From Scatophagus argus (Eukaryota; Chordata; Actinopteri; Scatophagidae): DNA of 64,000 nt. Shown in pieces: positions 25,299 to 38,110 of the stretch. Below the pieces are notes generated by a model. It was not told the origin of the DNA. It saw nothing but the letters and a program-made list of their open reading frames with translations, and searched no databases. Location: the NCBI RefSeq assembly GCF_020382885.2, contig NC_058499.1, forward strand, positions 10,339,872 to 10,403,871, read 5' to 3'. A program made the translations under genes and the position numbers. Positions within the stretch are counted from its first letter, which is position 1; each line of letters begins with the position of its first letter.

Positions 25299-27059
25299 TA
25301 CAGAGTGGCAGAACAGGTCAGTAGTACAGCAGGAATGAGAAAACTGTTGAACTAAAACAGTGATTTGAAGTTATATCTGAATGTAGAAGCTTTAAAGCCC
25401 CAAACCACATACACAGCTGCTTTAACTTACATTGTCTGATTGGACCTCTTCTTATATTGTGTGCAGGGTTTCCTGCAGCATTTCACTGTGAAGGTGTCTT
25501 GCCTCTGATAACATCAGGAGCCCAGGTTCACAAACACAAGACCACGACTCAATTCATCTATTGTACTAAAGAGTTTGGTTGTTAGTTACCTTTAAACACA
25601 GCTGATCATACATTTAACTTTTTCCAACAGAAAAACATGGCTGACAACCCAAGAAAGCCACATCACCTCTTAGCTCTCTTACCTGTAGCAGAAAATGTCT
25701 GCCCTCTGGAAGAACTTAAAGGTTATGAGGATAATTTAGCCAAGAGTGTGAGGAGTAGCATGAAACAGACACTGCAGTTCAGACCTGTATCACACTGCTA
25801 GCTCGTCGGTCAGGCTAAGTTTCCTTAAGACAAGCTGTGCATTAGCTTTATATTTTCAAATTACCGCGCTCTCTAAAAAACATTTCCAGTTTCCTCAGTA
25901 TTCTCTACACAGCACTGCAAGCAAACTGCAAATCATTAGCCTCGTGCTTCATTTTGATATCTGTTATCACGGGCCAGCAGGTATCACAGGTGTGTCGTCA
26001 CCATGGAAACATGGGTCCGAGTTTTGGTTCCGGTTTAAAAATGTTTATTTATTTTTGTGAGACTGCCTAGCTTGCCTTGGTCTAATTTATAAACAAAATT
26101 AAAACAGACAAATATTCACAAGAACGTGGTGGATGAACAAACCCAAAACATAATCTCCACCGCCACCGCAGTCATCGTCTGTGACGAGGCGTCGGAATCG
26201 GCCCGATTTAAGCTCCACCCACCTTTCACCTGAGCAGGTACCTCATCAAACACAGTGACTGGACGGCCTTTTATATTTGTGATTATAATAAATATACACA
26301 GAATACAAGATTATTATCAAATAATTATTTTGTATGAGAACATTATTTGTATATTTATACTGCCTCACCCTTTACTCATTTAATCATTTTGTGGCTGAAC
26401 CATGCAGTTCATTACTTTAACTGGGAACAGTTAAAACAGTAAAGTAATGAAGTTTAGCCTTAATTCAAGTCTGCTGACATGTTTGACTGCAGGCAGATCA
26501 CAAACAGCCATTTCTGCACTATTTTGGCAATTTTTTTAGACAAATTTTCCAATTCTTTGACTTTGACCTGGCTGACATAATCATTAGCTGTTCCTGTTAA
26601 GGAACAGTGACTGGTCAAAACTTGCTTTTTGGGATTGTAATTTATCCAGTTCTCAAAATGCTCAAATGCTGAATGAGCAGTGAATTTTAATGCTCATCCA
26701 ATTATCACTGGATTTTGAGAATTTAATCAGAATTGAAATATGTAATAAACATTTTATTGAATTATTGAATGTTAACATTTGACAAATAGCCTTAATTACT
26801 GTGTACATTGTTTCAAAATGACAACGTGGCTAATTTACTTTTAATTAAGTTTTCCTAGGTATGAACAATATGTAGCTTATTTCTGAAATGTCCTTCAGAA
26901 GAAAACTCAGTTATGCTTTGTGAGACAACCTACTGCTCACAGTAGCCAACAAGAAATTCCACTCCCCTGTAGGTAAAAAGAACAATAAATTCTACCTTGT
27001 GCTAATTATTTTAGCTTTTAAACAAAGATGGATCAACAGTTCAGTGAAAATGAAAGAAT
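25299..27059. other. Intergenic, nothing recognised
   Basis: AT-rich spacer between the MITE and the morf4l1 poly(A) signal. No exon, RNA gene or repeat family is identified. Confidence 0.5.
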
Positions 27060-27065
27060 TTTATT
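27060..27065 (-). terminator. poly(A) signal of morf4l1
   Basis: AATAAA on the minus strand (TTTATT on plus), about 385 bases past the morf4l1 stop codon. This would give a 3' UTR of roughly 400 nt. It is the first canonical hexamer I see downstream; the cleavage site itself is not visible. Confidence 0.55.
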
Positions 27066-27448
27066 AGAAAATGATGACATCCTACAAGACAAATTTAGCT
27101 AGCATCTAAACCAAAACAGGAAACAAACAAAAAATTATCATGATGAAATTCCTTTTATAAAGATCTTGGAAAATGCCAGACAAAACAAGTGTCATAGAAA
27201 CTAAAAAGCGGTACTCAAAAACATACCAATACAGGAAGAGTGTACTCAGCAGCTTTCCACATGAAAGAAAATTACTTTGTCCAGGGATTAGTGTGACATC
27301 TTGCTCTGATTCTTCCCTAAAAATAAACAGATCTTGAACAATCCGTTCTCCAAAAGGCTTTTTGTGAAATCACATCCTTTCGACAGGTAAGAATGTCATC
27401 TCCAGAGCTCAACACACAAAGGCTTCAGATCCTAAAATAAAAAAAAAC

Positions 27449-30400
27449 CTAAACTGCCTTGCGGTGGTACTCTGGAGGAGCAACTTCATAGTCACTTGCA
27501 TTGAAGAGCGATGCGGAGTTCTTTACAAGATACCTGGAAGGGAGCAACATTTTACTCATATGTGCCGCGGGAGAATCAATGGGAATTATTAACAGTTTTG
27601 TGAATACTTACTTGAGGAAGTCTTGTAGATAACTGAGCAGCAGAGCAAGGCTCTTCTCATCCAGGGGAGTGTACGCAAGCATGGCTCCGATTCTCACTTA
27701 GAAACCCAAACAAACAGGATGTTATACACCAGTGACCTCAAACCTTGTCGTTACTTATGGTAAATCTAGAACTACTTCAATATTTCCAGCTTATGATGCT
27801 CACAAGGAGGTAATTCAAGTGAAACTGTAATTCATGCATTTGTGCCTTTCAGACTTGATTATTATGATGTCCCTTTTCTCTGGTCTACCTAGTTTTGTTA
27901 CTAGAAATGCTCAGCTTGTCCTGAATCTGCAGGTGGAATCTGGACAAAAACTTTTCCATATACATTTTGTCTTCTTAACTTTCTCCAAACAATTTCTTAA
28001 AGTGCTACCAATATTGATAATTTAGAGTTTCAAAAATCTCGTAATGATAGCGTGACAGAGTGAAACCAGAACTTCAAGTTCTGTTCCAAAAGTAAGAAAA
28101 GCCCATTCAAAATCCTAGTGACATTTGTAAAATTGCTAATAACCAAAAAATCCAGCTGTGTGGTTCATTTCTTATGTCTAGGATGGATGGTCGTTGAAAA
28201 AAAAGGAAATATTGTTGTTTACCTAATATTTCTGTTTTTTTGTAGACTTTAAAAAAAAAATAACACTTCCCCATAAGCCCGAGACCTTCACAGGGTAAAC
28301 ACCGAGTCAGCTTCTACTTGATATTACTAATCCTAATTCTAATATTAAAGATGCAAATGTATAATATGTCACACTTTTAACCTGCAATTTCTTGCTTGGG
28401 ACTGGGCAGATACAAATATTTTTAAGCCTCACTTAATTAAAGCTGCTTGTTGCTATAATAAATACTACATTGGAGTAATGTTGTGCAGCCGTTTTTACCG
28501 AAGAGTCTGAGTAGATGAGGAGCGCCGTAGATCTGAGACATAGATGTGTCTGGGTGATTGGCCAGGATGTCCGCGTACTGCGGCCTCTCAAATTTGTAGA
28601 GAAGTTGCGTCCCCAGCATGACGTTGAAATATTCCCGGACACCAGCGACCACCTCGTTCACGGCAAACTCCCTGAGCAGTGGAGGAGAAGCAAGATACAC
28701 CTCTATGACACACAGAGCCTTAAAATAGATTAAAAAAAAAACAAAAACAGCAAGTCATGCTTTTGCACCGCTCGTGCGATCTGCGACATTAACAATGTGT
28801 GTTTTTACTTGCTGTCAGAGTTTCCTCTGGATTTCTTGTAGTTTGCATAATCTTCAAGGACTGCGTCAACATTCTTTTTGGCAGGTAGGTGGAAAAGCTG
28901 AAGACATGAAACAAAATGACAGAAAGCAGCACGCAAATGAAGAACGTTGGAAATGTTAAGAGTGTAAACACATGAGACAATACTAATGAATAAAATGCTA
29001 ACACAAAGGTCAAACTTAGATCCTTAATGTCACTGGTTACTAACCTGTTTTTGCCTTGTAATCAGGTCCCAGTCATCCACAAGCCACGGTTTCAGCTCCT
29101 CTGGGATTTTTACTTTCACCTCCACTCGATTTATGAAGGTCTCCTCCTGAAGAGACAGGGACAAGTGTAAGAATTCAGCCAAGAGAACGTGCTGTTTAGA
29201 TCAGCGTTTGCTCAGTGAATGTCAGAAACATTTCTTAACGCTGAGTGTTTCCAGTATATGGCTGCAACTACGGAGAATTAAACATTGTACTTTCAGTAGC
29301 AGCTTACTGCTATTGGACATCTGAAACCGCCAAACAGAAATATCATGGAAAGAAACAGACTGATAAACTTACACTTTCAACTGTTGGGTCAACGCGTGCC
29401 CTCTTCTTTCGAGGAGGGTGGGTTGGGTCTCCCCCTGAACTTGTCCCTTCTCCGGCACCAGGAGCTGCATGGACGGAAACATACTTAATTAACACGATAT
29501 CAAGTTTTAGGCCACAATGGCACATTTTAATTTGGAGGATTCATGCATTAGTTTACAATTAAGTAAATACAAACCATATACTTACTCTTTTGTTTGTTCT
29601 TTTTGGTTTTCCTACAACAGATACACAAAACACAAGTGTTAAAAATCAAAAATAGGAAATCATTAACAGGTATAACACGACTAAAACAGTTTGGCTGGGG
29701 GCATCACCGCACATGACAGGTAAAACGAATAATGACTTGCACTCACACATCATTTTTCTGCGGTGCAGCAGGTATCTTCTTATTTGGCGCAGCACCCCTC
29801 ATTCTTCCTTCTACATAATGGTCTCTGAATCAAGCCAACAAAACAAGTTCAATTACTCAACAATACATCATTCATACTAAAGGCAGTCAGTCTGTTGAGA
29901 TTTCAGGACACAGAGTGTTTTTTCGCACGTATGTTTTTGCAAACAGACTGAATGGACTTACTGATTGGCCCTCTGAAGCTCTTTCTGTTTCTGCAGATTA
30001 CTGTCCACATACTTCAGCACTCTGCTTTCAGGAACCCATTCATCCCAGCTGAAAGACAAAACATGAAGAAGGAAATCAAGCACTTGGGAAATATTCACTT
30101 CATTAATCTCAAATATTTGACTAATTTGAAGCAAACACTTACTTTTTGTTCCACCCGCTGTAATGAATAAAGTACTTGATTTGTTTGTCCTTAATGTTTA
30201 TCTTAACACACTGCAAAGAAAGACATAAATCACTGTTGAAAATCTTTACCTCAGAGACAGACAGGAGGATCACATGATCAGAGAAACTGTCTAACTACTA
30301 CAGCCTACCTTAGCTTCGTAGAGCAATGGCCCATGAAAACACAGCACTCTTTCACCTGAACAGAGTGTTGGGTCAATTAAAATCAGCATGAGAGCAGTCC

Positions 30401-31682
30401 AAGTAAAACAACACGAAACTGTAAAGGCCACTAAACTGCTTGCACATGTTGAAGTTTCATGACGAATGTAATAAGAATATCTGAAGACTAAAGTTAGAGA
30501 AAAATTACAATAGAAGAGAGCGAATTGTGGTAGACTGAACAATTATTACAGCTTAAATCTAAAATCTTGAATGTCTCAACACATCAAAAACTAACACATC
30601 ACATTTTATAACTCCTAGTTGCACACTCGGGGACTCATGTTTCCACATTTCACATTGTTTTCAGAGACTAGAGTGAAAAGTTTAATCTAAATTTAATATA
30701 TGAAATGTAGGGTTAAGCCTAAAATAATTATTTTCATTATCAATACGTCTATTGAATATTTCACTGAATCTAATCAGCCTTTAAAACCCAGACACATTTG
30801 TATCACAGAAAAGCAGCAAATCCTCATAATGAGAGGCTGAACCTTTTTGCTACCTTTTGTTACCTCGATACTGATAATAAAGGTCGCAGTTGATGACTTC
30901 AAAATGACCAAACGACCAATACACAATCAATAAAGTGACTAATCATTACTATCATGACAAAGAGAATTACTTAATGACTTAATAATTTGCATAGGTTTGT
31001 TGAGTAGTAATTAATACATACTAAAACCTTAAATTATAACGTCTGAGATTATTCGTCCCATTTGAAATAAGTAACTTGATACTAACAATTAATGAACTCA
31101 CTGATCACCCAATAAATATAAGACATACATTACAACTGATTCCTGAAATACTGTCAAGCTTAACTAGAGAAAAGTTGATTCGCCACAACAGCAAAGACCA
31201 GTGAAGTACTTTCCATACATAAGGCACTTGGCCAGTCTAAGACAGCTGCTTAAAATCCCAATAAAACCCCAGTACACCAACTAGAACTCAGCTAACTATG
31301 AGAACAGGGAGATGGGCGGCGGAATCAATCAATGAGGGGCTAACGCTGCATGAATGAAGCTAGTCCTTTTAATCAGCTAGAGACAACATAACTAAGAATT
31401 CAAACCACGGACGTTGCCCAGATAATACCGCTGGCGTTACGATATGTTTTTAGAAATAAATGCTTAGTATGTGACTAACAAAAATTATCACGACCTCTTT
31501 TGTGCACAACAATGAGGGCTAACAATGCTAGCCGTAGCGGCATTTCCGACCATAACGCTAGCTAACATTTTGGACATTTCCGACGGCCCCAGCACTGAGC
31601 GGGACCACGGATCTGTCAGAAATGTAACGGACAACTTGTTACCTTCTTGAAATTTAGGCTTAGGGTCCTGTTTCGGCGCCAT
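27449..31682 (-). CDS. morf4l1: MORF4-like protein 1 (MRG15), complete, 12 coding exons
   Basis: Chromatin reader: MRG15 binds methylated H3K36 and is a subunit of NuA4/TIP60 acetyltransferase and SIN3-HDAC complexes (family knowledge). Coding exons on the minus strand: 31643-31682, 30309-30355, 30143-30210, 29962-30048, 29747-29824, 29586-29611, 29373-29464, 29045-29146, 28809-28897, 28499-28671, 27612-27696, 27449-27533. All have GT/AG borders and phases agree, giving 323 aa, the usual length of the short isoform. The N-terminus is [20 protein letters not shown]. The chromo barrel is about residues 8-80 and keeps Tyr26, Tyr46, Trp49 and Trp53 of the aromatic cage. A basic linker with KTKKNKQK and [10 protein letters not shown] follows. 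The MRG domain is about residues 150-315 and the protein ends [10 protein letters not shown]. Exons 1, 5 and 6 are duplicated upstream at 37.9-39.3 kb. Confidence 0.96.
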
Positions 31683-31800
31683 TCACGGATTAAACTTTAA
31701 AAATATGGGAAAAATCGCCAGCTCCCATTCCAGTCTGAAACGGCGCCGCTCACTAAAAACGTCATAATCAACTGCGTGACGTCTTAATACCGCGACTAGA
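31683..31800 (-). promoter_or_regulatory. morf4l1 promoter region with CRE-like sites
   Basis: Sequence directly upstream of the morf4l1 ATG. It is locally GC-richer (GGCGCCG) and contains a CRE/ATF-like TGACGTC core near 31777-31783 and a second ACGTCA-type core near 31760-31768. No TATA box is evident, as expected for a housekeeping gene. The first about 45 bases upstream of the ATG are also present in the duplicated copy near 39320-39360, but the CRE-like part is not. Confidence 0.4.
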
Positions 31801-32524
31801 TGCGTTCAAAACGCCAAGCGCTAAATGTAGACGGAATGAAAATAACCCCATTTTTGAATACTTCTCACGTACTCGTTTCTTATTATTTGTGCTGATTGTG
31901 GGGGTATCTTAACAGTTGCGTGTTTTTTGAAAAGTAATTTCCCAACTAAACGATAAATCGTGAAACCGTAAAAGACTTAATTTTTGTCAATCTATTCCAA
32001 GCTGGACCCATGAATTGTACGTGAGTGTGTTGATTACGGTCATACGATGAACACATACCCGATAGGCTGTTAAATTCAAATAAGATCCCTGTGCGGGCAG
32101 TAGAGGGTACTCAAGAAATAGAGATCATGAGTCCAGATTCTCATTGTTGTTCACACCACTTGGATGCAGAGGGCTTGCGGTGAGGTAACAGTGTTGCACA
32201 GAGCCTGCTCAAAAGCACTCGATAGCTCAGAGAACTGAATTTAATTCTTCAGGAGGCTTCATGTTTGTCACTCTCCAGTGCTTTCCAACTGAAACCCAGC
32301 CAGACTGGTAGTAGATGAGATTTCTAATGTCTACTCAATCTCAATGGACCCTGACTTGTTATAAAGTTGGGGTTTCGCTACAGTTTTGGTTTTATTACTC
32401 TCTTCTGTCTGCTGGCAGCAGTTTGAAATGCATCACAGATTCTTATTCAATCAATAATTTGTAGTAGACTTTGCCTATTTATCACAGCCAAAAGCAATAT
32501 TACAAATACAACGTGGGGGAAAAT

Positions 32525-32768
32525 AAGCAAATACATTTACTCCATGTATTTTCATTTTAGGTAGGTTACTTCATATTTCTACTCCACCACATTTAAGGGG
32601 GGGGGGCACTAGAAGCTGTACACCACGTTTATTTGACACATGTAGTTAGGAGTTATTTTAAATATCACTCTTGCATGAAAAACATGAAATGAGTGTGTTG
32701 TACATTTAAGTAAAAGTAGTTAAAATTAGTTCTACTTCCACCAGCTACATTAAAATTGCACTGTTCCT
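32525..32768. mobile_element. Internal fragment of hAT-like fish MITE
   Basis: Contains the ordered blocks TTTCTACTCCACCACATTTA, CTCTTGCATGAAAAACATGA and AAGTAGTTAAAATTAGTTCT then CCACCAGCTACATTAAAATTGC. These match the interior of the hAT-like repeat whose ends are at 21.7-22.6 kb (family recall). Both termini are missing. Confidence 0.5.
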
Positions 32769-33134
32769 TGAACCAGCAATTATGTTAGAATTTATCACAA
32801 ATGACAGTTAAAATCTCTGCAGGTCTTCAGTGACATTTATTATATATTATATTATTATTTGTAGTATTTCCTGTTGTATTAACATGCTGACAAAGCAGTA
32901 CAGTTTGAAGGATGCCAACCCATAACTGAGTCAGGCATCCCGGGCCTCTCAAGTGTTCCTGCAGGGCAAATGAACCCTCCTGTGTCAGATTTATAATGTA
33001 CTACTGTCCTATGCTGCCACCTGGTGTTCAGAAAGGATTCTGGTGCCAGTTGATTGGAGCAGATGCACATGCTCAAGTGTGCATTGTATTCTTCCAAGTG
33101 TATATAACATAACAAACTGGTACTTCAAAGGAAT

Positions 33135-33140
33135 TTTATT
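33135..33140 (-). terminator. poly(A) signal downstream of KIF23-like exons
   Basis: AATAAA on the minus strand (TTTATT on plus), about 420 bases after the read-through stop at 33560-33562. It lies well before the morf4l1 promoter, so the chimeric unit could end independently. Confidence 0.45.
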
Positions 33141-33559
33141 CCCGAGTGTACAGTGAAGTCAGGAGAGCTCAGTTTTGTCAGTGGCAGGAACGGAATCAAA
33201 CACACACACAAACAGTGTGTAGTGAACAAAAATCAATATTGTGACAGTTTCACAATATCTATTCACGTACCAAGTAACACATGTGACAAAGTAGCTTTGG
33301 TGACCCATGTATACCACACTTCATGCATACATAAAAGCATGGAAAATGTTTAAATATGATCACTAGAGCTAAATATTAAAAAGTTCAGACTATTGCACAA
33401 CAGCCAGGTGAGCACAGAGGGAAGTGATCACCGGAGCAGCAGGCAGCTGCTTTTAGGGTTTTCTACGTCTGTAAAAGGAGACACAGTTAATCAAATACAG
33501 CGTATTGCAGAAGAAATGCTTTTCTCACATGTGGATCTATGAAAGGCAACTATCAAAGA

Positions 33560-36500
33560 TTAGTTGGTGATCCCCTGATGTTCATAGCCAGGAGTCATGT
33601 TTGATCCAGCCTGCATCTCTACAGCCACAGAGCACTGCAAAAAAGACAAATACAGCCCCAAATGTATGCTGGTGTATTGGTAAATTTGGATTAACCCGAA
33701 TGATGGTGTCAGCTAAGAAACACATTAACAGCAACACAATGAAGAAAACACAAAATGAATTAGCAACTAGTCGGATAACTGTTTGACTTGTTCTGCTTTT
33801 CTTTATGATGCAACCGGCAGTCTAGAACATTTAGATCACTACAAAAGCAAAACAATCATTAGATAATGAAAATGTTGTTTTTGTGACCCCAAAGTATATT
33901 AAATTATGACCAATTTTGCAGAATCATGAGATTGACTACAACAACGAGAAACATACATTCATATGTGTTTTAGACTTGATGCAAAGCTTCCACACACGTG
34001 TAAATTGAAGCTCATTACATGATTGTTCTGCTTTCTAAACCGAGACACACATGCAGTGGCAGTTTATTGGAGACTAATCAATATAATCATCCTACCCTCG
34101 TCTCCACATCAGTCCAGGCTCCATCTGTTTCATCTCCTTTGGCAGGTTTGCCTTCTGAAGATCTTCTTTTGTGGCTTCAGAGGCAAATGTAAAAGGAAAA
34201 GAAAATGTTAAAATGCCACTAAACATCTGGCCAACCTGTAGCTAACAACTGGCTGTAGGCTGCTACCTCGGGACTGTGGTGAGCTCCTGTTTCAGGGTCT
34301 CAATGTCGGTGAACTGGACCGCCTGTCCTCCCCCTCTGGTTTTAATCACATCACCCTGAAAAATAAAGAACACAGGAGAAAATATCGATAAATGTCCTAT
34401 TATGTTTTGCAGTACTGTATCCATTGTGAAAAACACATTATTAATTAGTAGTTTATAAGCAAAGATTTGTGGCAGTGGTGTTTAAACCCCCCCTCGTCTT
34501 TTATGTGTGCCCATTACTCAATAATGCTGGAGATGCATCGACTGACTGACCAGGGACTGGAATCACCCATTTTTCAGTGTTCTCGGCCTGGACCTGAGAC
34601 TGGCCTTCAGTCTCCCCTGTCTCCGATTCCAACCCGGTCTGTTTTACACATGCGGCACACACCATACGCACAGTGGCACAGGCAATAACGTCACAGCCAC
34701 ACACCAATAAGTTCTTCACCGTGAGTGAAGAAGACGCAAAGCTCACAATTCCTCAAACACACAAGGCCAAAGTAAGCGTGGGGCACTACCACAAAAACGT
34801 TCAGAACAACAAACCTAATCAGATACTTAAAACACCATCATGCAGCTGAACGTGCCCAGTTTGAAGAGGCTAGCAAAGGAAAACCACCTAAAGCTAAAGC
34901 TAGCTAGAGCTCAGTGCCAGAGACAAGACAGCAGCCTCTTCTGTCTTTCCTTGATATAAACAGTGAAAAAACCAACGCAATTATGAGGAAAATTCATGGC
35001 CCTGGATGATCAGTCGCTCTCCATAGTTGAGAACAGAGGCTTCAGAAATCTGATAAATTACCTCAGCCCTGTTGAATTTACAAGCATACTGTGAAATGTC
35101 ATGTAACTGACATTTGTTTCGTTACATATATATCTGTTGCACCTGCTTTTTGGTGGCAAAGTAAAATCTGTCAGATAAAGTCGGGTGTACATCTCATTTT
35201 CATTTCAATTTCTATTTGTAGCTCAGTTGCAGAGCACTTTATTCTGAGAGGAAATTGCAAAGTTTTAAAAATTTATTTTATTATGAAAGTAAAATTTTGC
35301 CTCCAATAAAAGATGATTTTTTGTTTGTATAAGCTGTCAATTATAGTTCTTAGAAAGAAAACTGGAATAGGCAAAAATTGGTATTAGCAGGTTACACTTG
35401 TAACCTAGTAAAATATGTGTAATTGTGTACATTACCTTAATGAGTTTAGTCTGTATCTCGCCATCGGAGGCAAGCTCCTGATGTGTTAACACGTATCTGT
35501 CACACTTCGACAGGGCCTTCTCACTGGGTGCAGACACCTGGATGGCATTGGGGATGACGGGCTGCAAAACCGTACCGAGGTCCATGCTGGAGGAGGGCTT
35601 GTGGTCCACCCACTTCTCCCCAGCAACACAGCGAGAACGACGGTGCAGGGGCCGCACCGGTGTCACCGTCTACACAGCACGGTGGCAGTTAAAAAAGATA
35701 AATAAATAACATATCATACATACATAAAAGCAAAGGATTACATTAAAACTGGTGAATAGCTGGGAATATCTCCGGTTGTAGGATCTCATAGAATGTGCTT
35801 TCAATGTGAACAGCCAGACTTCTACAGCTAGACACTTAAAAGCCTCATCAGGGGTACCAGTTCTCATTATACAACCTCATGCTGCTGCCTGTAGCTAACT
35901 CACTGACCCTGTGGCTTCGCCTATTTAGGTCTACATCAAATGTTGGGGAGTTGGCCTCCTCTTCCTCTCTAGTGCAACATGCAGCTCTCCTCCTGGCCCG
36001 GCTGCCTGAGGTGGCTGCAGGGGACTGAGTTCTTGTGGGTGTACTAGTGGAATGGTAGCCCTGCTGCTGCTCCCATGCAGAGATGGAGCTTATCACAGAC
36101 AAAGAGCTACTGGGGCTGGGGAGGGGGCAGACGGGCCTGGGATTCATTTCATTTTCTTCAACTCCAGTGGGAGTGACTGGCCTGACATGGGACGAATCAA
36201 CAGGGCACTGGGGAGAAAAGTGACAAGATGCACGGCGCAATTACAAGCACGTATGGTTAGAGAGATAGTACAAAGAAATCAGTGAAGCATAAAATGTTAC
36301 CGGATCTGGCAGAACAAGAACAGCAGACACCTGTAGAGCCTAATATAGACAAATAAAACAGCCTTCTAACTTAAATTCTAACTTTGTGATGCACTGTTAT
36401 AATTTAGCTGAAACTATGAAAGTGTTATTTTTAAAGCAGCGAAATTAGTAAATCAATCAAGGAGCTGACCAACAGAAAATAGTGATGTGATTAATCATTG

Positions 36501-38110
36501 AGGTTACTGTTCAAGCAAAATGACAAATATTTGATAGAATAAGTTGCTTTTCCTTGTTTTACATTATATCAAACAGCATTTTGGGGTTCTGTACTGTTGC
36601 CTGGAGATCTCATGATGCCACTACGGACTAAAGGATATTGTGATAGCTAGATCAAATAATTAATAGAAGAAATAGTCAGGAGCAAAGCAGGTGCTCCACA
36701 TGCGCACTGTCAATACAACGTACAGGGAGAGGCGAGGGCGAAGCTGATCTCTTCGCGGGGAGGCGGTCCTCTCTAGAGGGCCTCTTTGGCTGTGTATTAC
36801 GCGGTGGAGGATCGAGACGACATGTGGTCTTGCTCTCCGTCACGATGGCCTTCAGCTGCTTCAGCTTCTCATCTTTCACCCAGAGTTTGTTTTGCATCTC
36901 CAGCTGCATCGCTTGAACACGTCTGTCCTGCACAGCAAAAGGTAAAATGTTGGAGTGCATAAATAAAGTGTAGAAATGATCACTGAGGAAGCTGAAGCAT
37001 GAAAAACAAATAACCCAAGGCAGTAAACAGACTATAGTACACAAAGACTACTTAGTTTAATTCAACATTTGTTTTGTAAGAGGAGTAACTCACACATTCT
37101 TTCTCCCACTTGAGCTGGGTGTCTGTGACCACGCCATGCATGCGCTGCTCCATGCGTCTCTTGTCAGACAGCTCCCTCTGCAGCCTGTGCTCTCTGGTAT
37201 CCAGCTCCTGCTTCAGTGATCGCTTGTCATCCTCATAGATTTTAGTTGTTTTCTGCAGGATGTCAATCTGGCACAGAACCATGTCAGACATTTAAGAAAA
37301 TGAGAAACATCTACAAAGCAGCAAGTCGTGCGAGGGTTAAATGATTTAGTGTCTCACCTTGTGTTCCTGCGTCTTGGTTCTTTTCTCCAAACGTTGGATC
37401 TCTGCCTTGTTGTTCTGGATGATTTTGTCCTTCTCTAGCAATTTGCTGTTTTGTTCATGAATAAAATTGTCTTTGGAATTGAAGTTGTTGTCCAGGTCCT
37501 GAAGCATGGACTTCATCATGTTTGCTAAAATTACCATGAAGGGGAGAACATGTGAGCAAAATAAGAAACCCAACTTTTCATGTCACCGTGAAAGCCGAGA
37601 GGGAAGGACTGAGCTAAAACGTGAGCAGGCACCTGCTTTGCTGTATTCGTCGATCATCATCTGCCTGATCCTGTGTCTGTTCTGCAGAGCTTCGATCAGC
37701 CTGGGCAGAGTGATGTCGTCGTGAGGGTCGGTCAGCTCAGAGGAGGGTAGAGGTGGGAGGCTGTGCACCAGGTGGCTTATAACAGAAGGCACATCTGAGG
37801 AAGCAGAGAGAACCAACTTGACTATTTGAATTAATCATGTAGGTAATAAACGTACAAAATAGTCCCCATATGAGATGTACATATTCAGTATGTGCAAACA
37901 CATATACTTACCCTTTTGTTTGGCATGTTTTGTTTTTCTACAATGGAAAATTTTCAAAAAAGAAAATTAATAACAGGTATAACATCCCCAAAAACAGTTT
38001 GGCAGGAGGCATCACAGCAGATAACAGGTAGAATAAGTAATGACTTGCACTCACACATCATTTTTTTGCATTGCAGCACATATCTTCTTATTTGGCGCGG
38101 CACCCCTCAT
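33560..38110 (-). CDS. Chimeric unit: duplicated morf4l1 linker exons joined in frame to KIF23 (MKLP1) tail exons
   Basis: KIF23 is the kinesin of centralspindlin, which acts at the midzone and midbody in cytokinesis. Only its C-terminal half is here. Proposed exons (minus): 38055-38110 from an internal ATG and 37912-37937 (both morf4l1-like), then KIF23-like 37633-37794, 37358-37524, 37094-37267, 36724-36927, 35908-36207, 35436-35669, 34267-34355, 34096-34174, 33560-33634. Every junction is phase-compatible and no internal stop occurs, giving 521 aa: 27 from the MORF4L1 linker and 494 from KIF23. Residues about 45-190 form the heptad-rich coiled coil ([36 protein letters not shown]). Then come a Ser/Pro-rich region, the HRRSR phosphosite motif, [38 protein letters not shown] and WTDVETR. 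Motor, neck and the CYK4-binding region are absent. Splicing across the morf4l1/KIF23 junction is inferred. The alternative is a non-coding or decaying fusion. Confidence 0.6.

Noticed and set aside
25089-25355. 88-codon plus-strand frame
   Set aside because: Lies within and just beyond the Tc1/mariner-type MITE and does not resemble a transposase.
34501-34746. 81-codon minus-strand frame as an extra KIF23 exon
   Set aside because: No similarity to KIF23, and the neighbouring exons at 35436-35669 and 34267-34355 already join in phase.
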